From Paraescarpia echinospica (Eukaryota > Annelida > Polychaeta > Sabellida > Siboglinidae): a stretch of DNA of 64,000 bases. Below, piece after piece: positions 1 to 10,999 of the stretch (positions are counted from its first letter, which is position 1; each line of letters opens with the position of its first letter). The translations under genes and the position numbers were made by a program. Under the pieces are notes generated by a model that saw only the letters and a program-made list of their open reading frames with translations, searched no databases and was not told the DNA's origin. Location of the stretch: contig CM034539.1 in the NCBI GenBank assembly GCA_020002185.1, forward strand, positions 27,930,221-27,994,220, in the 5' to 3' direction.

Positions 1-1131
1 CTGTCACGTGTCGAAGAAAGATAACTCGCAATCAAAATACACATAACACTTGCACGCAAAACAGGCTGGCACGCGTATAGTATCTGTATCATAAAACGGT
101 GCGTAGGTCTCCGTTTACTTGTTCGTTTGTTCGTTTGTTTGTACGTCCTAGTATACATCTCCGTCAGTGAGCATGTTTATGGCTGAAATTGTGTATGGGC
201 CCCTGTGGTGGTCTTGGGGTCTACGCATTGCAAAATCTGATGGCGAAACGGCGGAAATTAATGTGTTGTCTACGTCATAGTAAACAAACTAGTGCCACCT
301 ATTGATATGTCGCTGGATGTACGCACACATTTAGAATAGTTATCACGTTGTTGCAGTTTGGAAATTTGAAAATGTGGGATTTATATACGGGAAAACGCGA
401 GAAGACTACGTTTATATTGCGTAAGGAATATGGTATCTCAGTCATACGACATCACCACTGTTTATTTCGTTCCTTGTTGCTCCACTCTATCAAAAGAACG
501 AACACAAACTGCACTATATTGGAGGTACTACCATTTAAGATATCTTTAACGAAATTTTTCCTTTTTTCGTTACTGATCAGTTAATTGGAAGTACCACCAA
601 TATACGGCAGTTTCTGGTAATTGTCTGAGGTCCTTCCGCGTATGTAAAAACAGTCTTCTCGCATTATTCCGATAGGAAGCGTATTCTCCGGTACGCTATG
701 GTTATAATTACAACAACGCTGGGGCGTATTCAACACGATTATAACTTCCTGGTAGCATTGTCTCTCACAGTGTCATTACAACATTCACCTGTAAAGTCTT
801 TGCTTCATTGAAACGTTGTGCTTATATTACATTCCCACTGGAAGTAACACAGACACTTGTTAATGTTAAGACTTCATTGAAACGTTGTGCTTATATTACA
901 CTCCCGTTGGAAGTAACACAGACACCTGTTAATGTTAAGACTTCATTGACACGTTGTGCTTATATTACACTCCCGTTGGAAGTAACACAGACACCTGTTA
1001 ATGTTAAGACTTCATTGACACGTTGTGCTTATATTACACTCCCACTGGAAGTAACACAGACACCTGTTAATGTTAAGACTTCATTGACACGTTGTGCTTA
1101 TATTACACTCCCGTTGGAATAACACAGACAC
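1..1131 (-). other. Intron 1 of the left choline-transporter-like gene (partial)
   Basis: Read on the minus strand, this is the intron after exon 1 of the left paralogue. It matches intron 1 of the complete gene (53868-54805). At the window edge the complement of positions 1-5 reads GACAG. The equivalent of the complete gene's acceptor TTCGACAG lies in the same place, with about 7 extra bases, so exon 2 of this gene probably begins just outside the window. The intron holds Helitron-like head sequence near 90-230 and the donor-proximal minisatellite at 803-1146. Confidence 0.7.
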
Positions 1132-1146
1132 CTGTTAATGTTAAGA
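803..1146. repeat. 69-bp minisatellite spanning the exon 1 splice donor, five units
   Basis: Units begin with CTTCATTG at 803, 872, 941, 1010 and 1079, exactly 69 bp apart. The last unit is one base short. Each unit ends in the words CACCTGTTAATGTTAAG (first unit CACTTG...), whose complement is the last bases of exon 1 plus the GT donor and the start of intron 1. The unit nearest exon 1 therefore supplies the real donor, and the four others are duplicate donors further into the intron. The reading frame through the repeat on the plus strand is an artefact of the 69-bp (23-codon) period. Confidence 0.9.
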
Positions 1147-1297
1147 CGCCGACGACGAAGCCGATGTCTCTCTTCGCCAGCATCATAGTGACGGTGTTCG
1201 TTGCCTTCCACGTCTTCGACTTCCACGTAGCGAAGATACCGACTAGGAAAATGACGAGGTAGAAGGCTATAAGGACGAGCAAGGCTGTGATGTTCAT
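1132..1297 (-). CDS. Choline transporter-like protein, exon 1 of the left paralogue (partial gene)
   Basis: First coding exon of a second SLC5A7/CHT1-like gene; the downstream exons lie beyond the left edge. ATG is at 1297 and the exon ends at 1132 in phase 1 at ACAG|GTGTCTG. It is 166 nt, the same length and phase as exon 1 of the complete gene at 54806-54971. The 55 encoded residues differ from that gene at two positions (Ile for Val at 10, Leu for Phe at 14) and contain the first transmembrane helix (about residues 4-24) and the RDIG motif near the exon end. Counting gives 7 nucleotide differences, mostly silent, so the exon looks constrained rather than decayed. The family imports choline for acetylcholine synthesis in cholinergic neurons; for this extra copy substrate and tissue are inference. 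Confidence 0.8.
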
Positions 1298-1712
1298 GTG
1301 ACCACGTCTTGCTGTCGTCGAAGTGTCATCGGGGATCGATCTGAGGTTGATATGGTACACACATGAGATTGGCATTTCCAATACAAACACAGTTGACTCG
1401 CTACATGGATTTCGTATGTAAGAAACATCCGTTTAAATTCATACAAAAAACTTTGAAATCACCGATCTAGCATGCACAATTTTATATATCCGTACAGTCC
1501 CTTAGGTAGGACTGCCGAATTTTGCAAATTACATGTTTGATTTACCAGTTATACGCACATGACAAAACAGTTATACATGTATCGATGGTCAATTGACAGT
1601 TGCCAAATAAATGTCCACGATTTCCATTTACTATCAAATTGTACATAGAAATAATACAATCACATATGAATAAAGGTTTGAATATGAACTATAGTCTCGC
1701 TCTCGCTCTCTC

Positions 1713-1754
1713 TGAGTGAGTGAGTGAGTGAGTGAGTGAGTGAGTGAGTGAGTG
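1713..1754. repeat. (GAGT)n microsatellite
   Basis: About ten GAGT units in a row. The paralogous tract at 55370-55396 has about six and a half units, so length has changed since the duplication. Confidence 0.9.
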
Positions 1755-2501
1755 ACTATTATTATTCAAAGAAAGTGCTATGTCGTTGATGTACGTAATA
1801 AATAAGAGTGGTCCTAATTCGAGCCTTCGGGAACACCAGTGGCGATGACTGTCATACTTAATCACGCCATTACACGGGTTAAATAGTAATTGTCATCAAT
1901 CATTCCAAAGGTTGACTAACACTGGTTAAATATAAACTTCTCGATTGGCGAGTGACATTCCCCGCCGTTCTCGGACAGAAAAAATATGTACATTATTTAT
2001 CTATACATGCCAATAACATCACAATCAAAATCCTGTTTGCCGTCACTTCCGAGTCTTAAGAAACATCACGAAGATCAGCAGAGGGTCAGCACGCGCGATG
2101 CGTTGGCAGCGACTGAACGTATTTCGCGACCGTGCCACGTAAATCAACGACAATGTCAATACCTAGCTGTCGTGAAATACCAACTAATAATTACATGGAT
2201 ACACACATTTGTAATGCGATCAAAAGCGAAGTATTTCCGGTGAAATACAAACAGCCTGAATGACGCCTTAGCCACCGCTACCGCGCCAATACAAACACCA
2301 TGTTGACTTTCTTATTCGGAAAATGAAATCAAGTAATGGTCCAACGCAAAATCGAGGTATTTGAAAAATAAAAATCCCGTTATCTAAAGACCAAAAGACC
2401 TGTTATTTGAAAGAGAAAAACCGTTTCGATTTTCTAAAAACCCGTTCTAATAACGTGTCCACGGGTCGTTTGATAAAAGCCTGTACCCACGGACAAGAAA
2501 C

Positions 2502-2546
2502 ACGTATAAGGAACATGCTTTTGTCCCTACAAGTTCCTTATAGGTA
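2502..2546. repeat. Imperfect inverted repeat upstream of the left exon 1
   Basis: Left arm ACGTATAAGGAACATG is followed after a 13-base loop by AAGTTCCTTATAGGT, which pairs with two mismatches. The same site in the right copy (56146-56189) is a perfect 16-bp stem, so the left one has decayed. It is about 1.2 kb upstream of the start codon in both genes. Confidence 0.7.
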
Positions 2547-5364
2547 GAGGGAGAGTTCACCGCACAGTATATTATTTCTACTAAGCGACGAATAGTTAAT
2601 TAATATATACAAATATTAAGCATCTATGCAATATCCTGTCATAAACATAAGATAGAAGAAACCTACTATACTTAACGTTTCGTCCGAAAGACAGAGGCAA
2701 AGTGTGGTGAATGATATAGAACAGTTTTGGAACGACACCATGTGACCTCGAAACCTAACCCGTTCTATTGAGAATAGGGGAAGGTGGGAACCTTTGAGTC
2801 ACTCCTTGTAACTTTGGTAATAGCGATCATACATTTCATCTGGCGAGTTCTACAGAATCAGATCATCCCACTCACGGCATCACGAGCACATAACTAATAA
2901 TGTAATATATAATAACGGACGAACATCCGTGCGCAAAATCACGAATATACGTTTTAACCAATAATATATTTTTGAGTAAATATATCGTGTTATGTTGTTT
3001 TGTTTATACGTCAACCGAAATGTAATGCAGTGTTGTCGATGATGTCATATCGATAATTATTGCCTTTTAAGATAGTACTTTGGACAATATCTCCCATTAT
3101 ATATTAAGCATCTTCGCTCCCATTTTCCCACAATTTAACAACATCTGCCATTTTTCAGACCAATCGATCAATTTGTTAAGATCATCTTATCAATGCAGCT
3201 TACCTCATATACGAAGGTATACAAATAAAGGTATATAACTAAACAATACATAGGCAGTGGTGTAACTGAAATTATAGCTTACTGTTTTACATAATTGACA
3301 TGATGCAAACATTCATTGAGGCATATTTTCCGAGGAAGAGTAGTACTGCGTCACATGCATGTATTGTAAAGTTTGAATGTCATATCTTAGGATCAGTTTT
3401 TATTAATACCTTGTAACATATACATTCACATGCTTCCACTAATTAACATATGCTTGAAAATGTATATATTCCAGCCATATCAATTCAATAACCTTAGAGT
3501 ACAGGATTGCTAATAGGTCTCCACCTTCCCCTACGGCGCTGTACTGCCGAACTATCCAACGTCACATACATTGACATATTGTCAGATGGAATACAGCCGC
3601 GATACAACGTCACGGTGTGCGTGAAACTGTTCCTCCATTACAGAAATATTTTATTTTAGTAATGTCGACTTGTTATGTATAACTTATTGAAAATTCAATA
3701 CAACTTATAGACTATGTGACACACTGTAAATGTATCTGCTATTGTGTCTATTATAATTACACTCCATTGGAAATCGCCTACATATTCAGCAGCTAATTTT
3801 ATATGTTGTTGTAACATTGATTTATACTCAGCGTCAAAAAGGTATTACTTTTATTGTACGCATATTGCTGTGATGGTAACATTATGAGTGGATTTTTGCG
3901 TGCATTAATTGGTGTAGCTTCCTGGCAACCGGTTAGTCAGTCATGTCAAGCAAGCTTTGACGCGCGTGTGTGTTTTACTGTAATGTGTATTATTGTTATT
4001 ATTAAAAAAATTGTATTACTGTAAAAACATGCGTGTGTAGTTTTATGATTTCATTTTAATCCATAACACATATATATATATATAACTAATTTTTATTTGT
4101 TTTATACATATATATGTATTTTGTATAAACAATATGTTTTTTTTCTTCTGAATTAAACTTAATTCGTAAACAACTAAACATATATTATGTTCAAACATAT
4201 ATTTTGGATACTAATCGGAATATAATGACTATTTGAATGTCAGCTAGACATTATAGTTATACTTATTTATCTATTAATCTCAGACTGAATATATATTCTC
4301 GAAACATGATATGAATATTCATAATAAAGAGGTTCATAATAATAATGAATGAGTTTCTTATCACGAAAACAATTTGTGTCGTCCTGTATAAACAGGAACA
4401 TATTATCTTCAGGGCATCAGAAGGGCGCACTGGTCTTACAAATGGAACCTTTGGCCTCCATGCACTGAAGAACACTGGGGTGACAAGCTTTTTGAACAGA
4501 CGTCCATATTACGTGACGTGCAAAACGACTAGTGTGTCACGTCGCGACACAATGGCATAGCTGCGGCACATTCAAATGTTTTTGTTATTCTTCTAAGAAA
4601 TGCTACATTGCAATTAGTAAGTATTTATATTTTTACACTTATCCGCTTACTCAGCTCAAAGCCTCCGAAGTATCACACCAGTACTGTAATGCTGCGTTCC
4701 AATCACCTCGTGTATACCGTGAATACAACTTAGTAACCCCTACTTGACACAGTTGCGTATATTTACAAGTGGTAAACTGGATGAGTTCGTGAACGTTCCA
4801 GTTCGCCAAGTCGTGTTTACGATATAAACGAGCCCATTGAAATGCAGCATAATAGCCATGATCTATGGGCTCCTTACAGACGAGTACCCACTGATAGTTT
4901 CGCAGAAACACTTTCGTAGTAGTTAGAAATTGTTAGAGATGACTAATAGAGAAAAAAGAAGCCAGTAGCATAACTGAATCAGCGAAGAGAACCATTCTCG
5001 AGCTAGATATACATGTGTATGCGTAATTACAAGGTACATAACTTGTGGTAAACAACACACGCGAACTAAACATTACGGTAGGAGATATTTATCTTCATAT
5101 AATACTTATACAGTAGGAGGCAAAAGGCCGTCTTTGGGGCGAAACGCCCTCCCACCCTATCTAGTTGTAAGATTTGAAAATAAGAATTTCGAGATAGCCA
5201 AGCAAGACAGAGCTGCATATCATCGTGTCTGTCTGTTTACAATATGGCTGCAACAGGAACTAAACCCGTGGTCAGCTGCTCACATTACCATTTAACCATC
5301 AATATTACACAAAAACGTCCTTACAAATGTGGAACTGTATACAATAGCCACGGGAAACTGAGTT

Positions 5365-6165
5365 GAAAGTTAAATTATATTCCAACCCTGAATACTCCAG
5401 TTTTGAGTCCATCTGTACAGAAATTTCAGATTCTTCTTTCTCCGCACACTTTGTTTGTATCTATCGCCCTCCAGGACACCCAGCAAATTTCTTTGAAGAC
5501 TTTCAGGATCTGTTGGAAAATCTGGCAACCATTCATTCAGAATATTACTTTCTTGGTGATTTTAATCTTCATTCGGATATACCTTCTACAACTACAACTA
5601 CGTTTGGTGATATTCTAGCATCCGTTGATTTGAAACAACATGTTACCTTTTCGACACATATACATATCCATTGGCTTAACCTCTTGATAACGCGTTCAAG
5701 TAATACCCAAACACCTACTGTTTCAGATGGGTTATCAGATCACCATACAGTCATTGCTAATGTTAACGTTTCTATAACTCCATTAAAATCGAAACACAAT
5801 GTGTCTTACAAAGCCATTCACATGATTGACATTACAGCTTTAATGGCAGATATCCTTAAATCTGACCTTATCACAGATCCAAAAGAACATTTATCTGACA
5901 TATATAAACAGTACTGTCAAGTACTCAATGCATTACTTAACAAACACGCACCCTTGAAATTCAAATGTGTGCTAGAAAGACCACCGGCTCCACTGATGAC
6001 TTCCGAAATGATAATGTCTAAAAGGCGTCGTCGTTATTTAGAGCGTGTATGGCGTAAATCACACTCGCCGTTAGACAAGTCGCGCTATTCTAAGAAATGT
6101 TACCTCTATAACAGACAAATGGCCAAAGCTAAATCAGATTATTATACAAATATGGTCATAAGTAA
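5365..6165 (+). mobile_element. L2-like non-LTR retrotransposon, 5' part (endonuclease), interrupted
   Basis: An open frame of about 268 residues (from 5363) encodes the C-terminal half of an apurinic-type endonuclease and the linker to the reverse transcriptase. Visible motifs are the YRPPG segment, GDFNLHSD (catalytic Asp) and SDHHTVIANV (catalytic His). The frame stops at 6169 only because a CR1-like element is inserted after the ATAAGTAA word at 6158-6165; L2 coding resumes at 8092. The endonuclease N-terminus is missing here but present in the right duplicate (near 60330), so the left copy lost it by deletion. Clade assignment to L2/CR1-like is from motif style, not a tree. Confidence 0.85.
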
Positions 6166-8091
6166 ATAATACAAAACGCTATAAGGGAAGTAAGCAAACG
6201 GGACTGTATTATTATGGGGGATTTTAACCACGGGCATATACAATGGAAATCTCTTCAGAGTATGGGGAGTGAGGACCACAAGTTTTTAGTTTTAGTTCAA
6301 GATACTTTCCTTTCTCAACATGTGCTAGAACCAACAAGGGGTGAGAATGTGTCACAGAATGAATTAGTTGACAATGTCAAGATATGTGAGCCACTGGGGT
6401 GTAGCGATCACAACCAGATACATTTTACCATCAAAGTAAAATAAGAAAGGAATAGTAAAAAGCAGTATAGGAGAAATTTCCACAAAGGAAGGTATAAGGA
6501 CATGAGGAAATATTTAGCAAAGATAGACTGGAATGACACACTGAAAAATAAGACAGCAACAGAATGCTGGAATATATTAAAGAGTGAAATTAAGTGCATA
6601 GTCGATAAATTTGTACCCTTCAAATAACAAGGGAAACGGTCCAAAAAGAAGCACATATCGAAAGAAGCCATTAGAAAAATTAAGTATAAACAAATGATGT
6701 GGAAGTCATATAGATGTACTGGAAATGATGAAGACTACAACAGTTATAAAGAAGCACTTAACCAAGCTACAGTTGAAATTAGAAATTCAAAGAGAAGCTA
6801 TGAACAACAATTAGCTAGTAATATAAAACATGACACCAAGAGTTTTTATGCTTATGTTCGAAGCAAACAGAAAGTTCAAGATAAGGTCGGTCCTCTAGAA
6901 GATAGTGCTGGAAATATAATATAAGAGGGATTCTTAATGGCAGAAGACCTGAATGAGTACTTTAGTTCAGTGTTTACCTGAGAAGATATTAGTTCACTGC
7001 CAGTACCAGAGGCTAAGTTCAAGGGGGCAGATTCAGACTATTTAGGACAATTAATTGTAACCCCGGAAATGGTAGCTAAAAAAATAAGGGCTATGAAGGA
7101 TAATAAATCACCTGGAGTGGATAGGATTCCGCCCAAACTACTATTGGAAATTGTAGAACAAATTAGCATACCGCTTGCAACAGTTTTCAATTTGTCATTA
7201 GAAGAGGGCGTGGTTCCTTTAGAATGGAAAGAGGCAAACATTATACCGTTATTTAAAAAAAGGTTCGAGAAACAAGTCAGAGAACTATAGACCAGTGAGT
7301 TTAACATCAGTGATTTGCAAATTATTAGAAAGACTAATTAAAGATCACATGGTGGATTTTCTTGTTAAACAAAACTTGATAAACCCATCTCAACATGGTT
7401 TTTTAAAGCGAGGTCATGCTTAAGACAACATTAAGTGAATAGATGAGGGATCACCGGTAGATATTGTCTACTTAGATTTTCAAATCCTTGGATTAATTAG
7501 GCGAAACATAACGTATAAGGAAAAAGAGCTAATAATACCGCTGTACAAAACAATAGTTAGGCCTCATTTAGAATATTGTATTCAAGCGTGGAGGCCATAC
7601 CGCAAGAAGGACATAGATATGCTAGAAAGAGTGCAGAGGAGAGCAACTAAAATGATACCAAAACTGAGGGATCTTAGTTACGAAATACGCCTAAAAAAAT
7701 GCGGTTTAACAACACTAGAGACCAGAAGATTGAGAGGAGATCAGATAGAAGTGTTTAAAATATTGAAGGGTTATGAAAATATTGATAGAAATATTTTTTC
7801 TCAGTTAAGAAAGATATAAGGACTAGAGGACATGAACTTACATTGGCAAAGGAGCAGAGTAGATTGGATATAAGAAAGTTTTCATTTTCACAAAGGACTG
7901 TAAATGAATGGAACAGATTACCTGCTGATTGTGTGGGTGCTAGTAGCGTGAATATGTTTAAAACTAAAATCGACACATACCTCAGACGGGCGGGATACAC
8001 ATAGATAAAAGGGTCGGACTCTCGATAAGCCAAAGGGCTTCCTTGTCCACCAGCCACCTAGAGTTAATTCTCTGGGTGGCAATCTTGTTAA
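6166..8091 (+). mobile_element. CR1-like non-LTR retrotransposon, 5'-truncated and internally deleted, nested in the L2-like LINE
   Basis: Conceptual pieces in order: endonuclease C-terminus (MGDFNHGHIQWKS at 6214; PLGCSDHNQIHF near 6400), linker, and the start of the reverse transcriptase (AMKDNKSPGVDRIPPKLLL near 7090; PVSLTSVICKLLERL after a frameshift near 7260). A jump at about 7482 skips the palm, including the YADD box. Coding resumes with NITYKEKELIIPLYKTI and LERVQRRATKMIPKL at 7619. There are several stops and frameshifts, so it is dead. The 3' end reads CTTGTTAAATA, as in the minus-strand copy at 13438-16030. It is flanked by ATAAGTAA at 6158-6165 and 8092-8099, an 8-bp target-site duplication. 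Confidence 0.9.
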
Positions 8092-9740
8092 ATAAGTAAG
8101 TCTGATAACCCGCGTCAATTATGGAACTGCATCAACAACATTCTACATAGACGGCCTGCTCCATCGCTACGTGATCATGTATCAATTAAGTCTCTATGTG
8201 ACTCGTTCTCTATTCACTTTAAGAATAAAATCAGTATTATTCGTTCTGCTTTCCCATGTTATACTTCAAGTAATGTAAATGTGGACTTTCTATAACTAAA
8301 TCTTGTAACAACTGAACCTGCAACAGTTGATAAATTTAGGGAAATAATTGTCCTCCTCAAATAAGTATTGTGATCTTGATCCATTTCTAACAATACTGCT
8401 AAAGGCATGTTTCGATACATTAATTGGACCTATAACAAATATTATTAATGCATCACTTTGCTCTGGCTGTTTTCCTGATGATTTCAAATACGCCCATGTC
8501 ACTCCACGTCTTAAGAAGTCATCTAAGCCTAAACAAGATCTAAACAGTTATATACCGATAGAAAATGTTGTCGCAAGTCGTCTAAGGTCTCACATTAGTA
8601 CAAATGTCTTAACTAATGTGTCCCAATCATATAGACAGTGTTATTCAAAAAACACTGCCTTCTTAAAGGTTAAGTATGACATTAACTTGAACACTAATAA
8701 TAGTAAAGTGACTGCACTTACCTTACTAGATCTCTCTGTCGCTTTTGACACGATGATCACAACATTCTCATTGAACGCTAATTAAAGTTGTACGGCATGT
8801 CTGGTACAGCTCTAAGCTGGTTTTCTTCATACCTAACTGATAGATACCTAACCATAAAGATTGGCAATTGTTTTTCGGCTGCACTGCCAACTTTATTTGT
8901 TGTTCCCAAGGTTCTGTACTTGAGCCTTTGCTTTTTACTCTTTACACAACATCACTACACCACGCTTTGTTGTATCAAGACAACTTGGATCATCATCTTT
9001 ATGCTGATGATACTCAGATCTACTTTTCGTTGGCTACCTGGATACAAATCGCTCCCTTAACTAATTTAATGACTGCCTCCAACATATCTTCTATTGGATG
9101 ATTGACAGCAAATTGAAATTAAATTCAAATAAAACTGACTTGATGATTATTGGTACTACAATGCAAAGTAGTAAACTTGATGGTTTTTCCATACGCGTAT
9201 TTTGAATCAGCATATCACGCCAGCTACCTCGGCGCAGAATCTAGGGGTGGACTTTGATAGTAACTTCAATTTCCAACAACAACGTGTCCAAAATTGTCTG
9301 GCAAGGGTAGTTACAAGATCTCGTTTTTCTCGCTCTGTACCACTTTTAAAGTCTCAGCATTGGCTTCCTGTACGATATCGTATAATATTTAAGATATGTA
9401 CCTTTACATCATCCAGTTCTGACCTACTTTTGTTCCTAGAGTCAACACAAACATTGGAACTAGGGATTTTTCTGTTGCTGCACCAACCCTTTGGAATATG
9501 CTCCCTCTTAGGGTTAGATCAGTTGAAAATATAAAAAAATTCGTCGCCATTAAAAAACTTATCTTTACAACCTTGCTTATCCACCATAGCTCCCTAGCGC
9601 CTTGACCCATCTATTGACAACTGGAATACTGCTTATGGATTTTGAGACTGACCAATCCTTTTATCTTGATGCGCCTCTGAGCTTGGTTTCCAAGGATTTA
9701 GACGTAATAGAAGTTATCTTATTATTATTATTATTAACAT
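8092..9740 (+). mobile_element. L2-like non-LTR retrotransposon, 3' part (reverse transcriptase), degenerate
   Basis: Resumes the element broken at 6165 with SDNPRQLWNCINNIL. Further pieces are CDLDPFLTILLKACFD (8348 on), ALTLLDLSVAFDT near 8720 and [14 protein letters not shown] near 9000, the catalytic YADD box. Others are VQNCLARVVT near 9290, HWLPVRYRI near 9365, and the tail WNMLPLRVRSVENIKKF in another frame near 9500. Stops and frameshifts are spread throughout. The element ends in a (TTA)n tail at about 9719-9737, the same type of tail as the minus-strand copy at 16985-18880, with which it shares most residues. Confidence 0.88.
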
Positions 9741-9950
9741 GTTTGAGAGGCAATCAATTAATTTTATTGCGAACATGTTTATTGATCGCGTAAGGCTTAC
9801 GTCAAGTTTCGTTGGTGTCTTAGCCAACCATAGAGTGATAATTATCTGGATTGTTGAAATGCAAGTTTCAGTGTTTAAGAGGGGCACACGTTTAAAATAA
9901 TATATTCACTGTATTTAATTACTGATATTACACCTAGATGTGTATATAAA

Positions 9951-10075
9951 CGGACTCGTCGGTCTTTTTCTAGATCGTTTCCCTTCCTGACGTCTCCATG
10001 TAGTGATACACGATGTCCATCGGCTATCTTGTAGTCTGGTGATGTGCCCAGCCCAGGTAAATTTATGGCAATGGT
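9951..10075 (-). mobile_element. LINE C-terminal fragment
   Basis: The minus strand encodes WAGHITRLQDSRWTSCITTW followed by RRQEGKRSRKRP. This is the usual carboxy-terminal block (WAGH-hR...RW...W.p..GKR..GRP) of many RTE/Jockey-like reverse transcriptases. Only this block is visible; the clade is uncertain. The rest of 9741-10315 holds nothing I recognise. Confidence 0.5.
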
Positions 10076-10320
10076 GTGAGAAATGTTACAGTTTAACACA
10101 ACCTATGTCTCTAGTATTGAGGACAGGTGCATTAAATACACGCTGAGCAGGCAGCATAGTTCTCAAAAGGTAAATGTGTTCTGTCTCACCTCCTTTTTAT
10201 ACCTCAGACAACAGATCGTATTGAAAAGCTGCAGCACAAACCATTCGCTACTCTATGACCCATACCCTGAGACATAGAGTTCGTTTCATTTCAGAGGGTT
10301 TCCATGTACAATTTCAGTGA

Positions 10321-10985
10321 GTGCGTGTGCATGCGTGTGCATGCGTGTGCATGCTTGTGCATGCGTGTGCATGCGTGTGCATGCGTGTGCATGCGTGTGC
10401 ATGCGTGTGCATGCGTGTGCATGCGTGTGCATGCGTGTGCATGCGTGTGCATGCGTGTGCATGCGTGTGCATGCGTGTGCATGCGTGTGCATACGTGTGC
10501 ATGCGAGTGCATGCGTGTGCATGCGTGTGCATGCGTGTGCATGCGTGTGAATGCGTGTGCATGCGTGTGCATGCGTGTGCATGCGTGTGCATTCGTGTGC
10601 ATGCGTGTGCATGCGTGTGCATGCGTGTGCATGCGTGTGCATGCGTGTGCATGCGTGTGCATTCGTGTGCATGCGTGTGCATGCGTGTGCATTCGTGTGC
10701 ATTCGTGTGCATTCGTGTGCATTCGTGTGCATTCGTGTGCATTCGTGTGCATTCGTGTGCATGCGTGTGCATGCGTGTGCAAGCGTGTGCATGCGTGTGC
10801 ATGCGTGTGCATGCGTGTGCATGCGTGTGCATGCGTGTGCATGCGTGTGCATGCGTGTGCATGCGTGTGCACGCGTGTGCATGCGAGTGCATGCGTGTGC
10901 ATGCGTGTGTGTGTGCGTGTGTGTGTGCGTGTGTGTGCGTGTGCGTGCGTATGTGTGTGTGCGTGCGTGCGTGCGTGTGTGTGTA
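10321..10985. repeat. 10-bp satellite, GTGTGCATGC units, grading into (GT)n
   Basis: About 58 consecutive 10-bp units from 10321 to about 10905, then irregular GT/GC-rich repeats to about 10985. The unit is a perfect alternation of purine and pyrimidine. A variant unit with ATTCG instead of ATGCG occurs singly at 10591 and 10661 and seven times in a row at 10691-10751. Because 10 bp is not a multiple of 3 and the unit lacks stops on either strand, all six frames are open for 190-258 codons. These ORFs are artefacts. Confidence 0.95.
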
Positions 10986-10999
10986 TGTGGTATGAACGC

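Larger units (their letters stand above)
1298..5345 (-). other. Upstream flank of the left transporter gene, no gene recognised
   Basis: About 4 kb of AT-rich DNA that aligns closely with 54972-58895. It should hold the promoter and any untranslated exon of the left paralogue, but I cannot place either. Short ORFs at 1986-2243 (plus) and 4651-4911 (minus) recur in the other copy, with many amino-acid changes and different starts. Their conservation is explained by the duplication, so I do not call them genes. A (GAGT)n tract lies at 1713-1754. Confidence 0.6.

Noticed and set aside
808..1122. Plus-strand ORF with a 23-residue repeat
   Set aside because: Translation of the 69-bp minisatellite (69 is a multiple of 3); it lies antisense to the exon 1 donor region of the transporter gene.
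1986..2243. 85-codon ORF also found at 55590-55889
   Set aside because: Conserved only because the region is duplicated; starts differ, replacement changes are common, no domain.
4651..4911. Minus-strand ORF repeated at 58246-58614
   Set aside because: About ten amino-acid changes in 84 residues and different 5' extents; looks like neutral drift of duplicated DNA.
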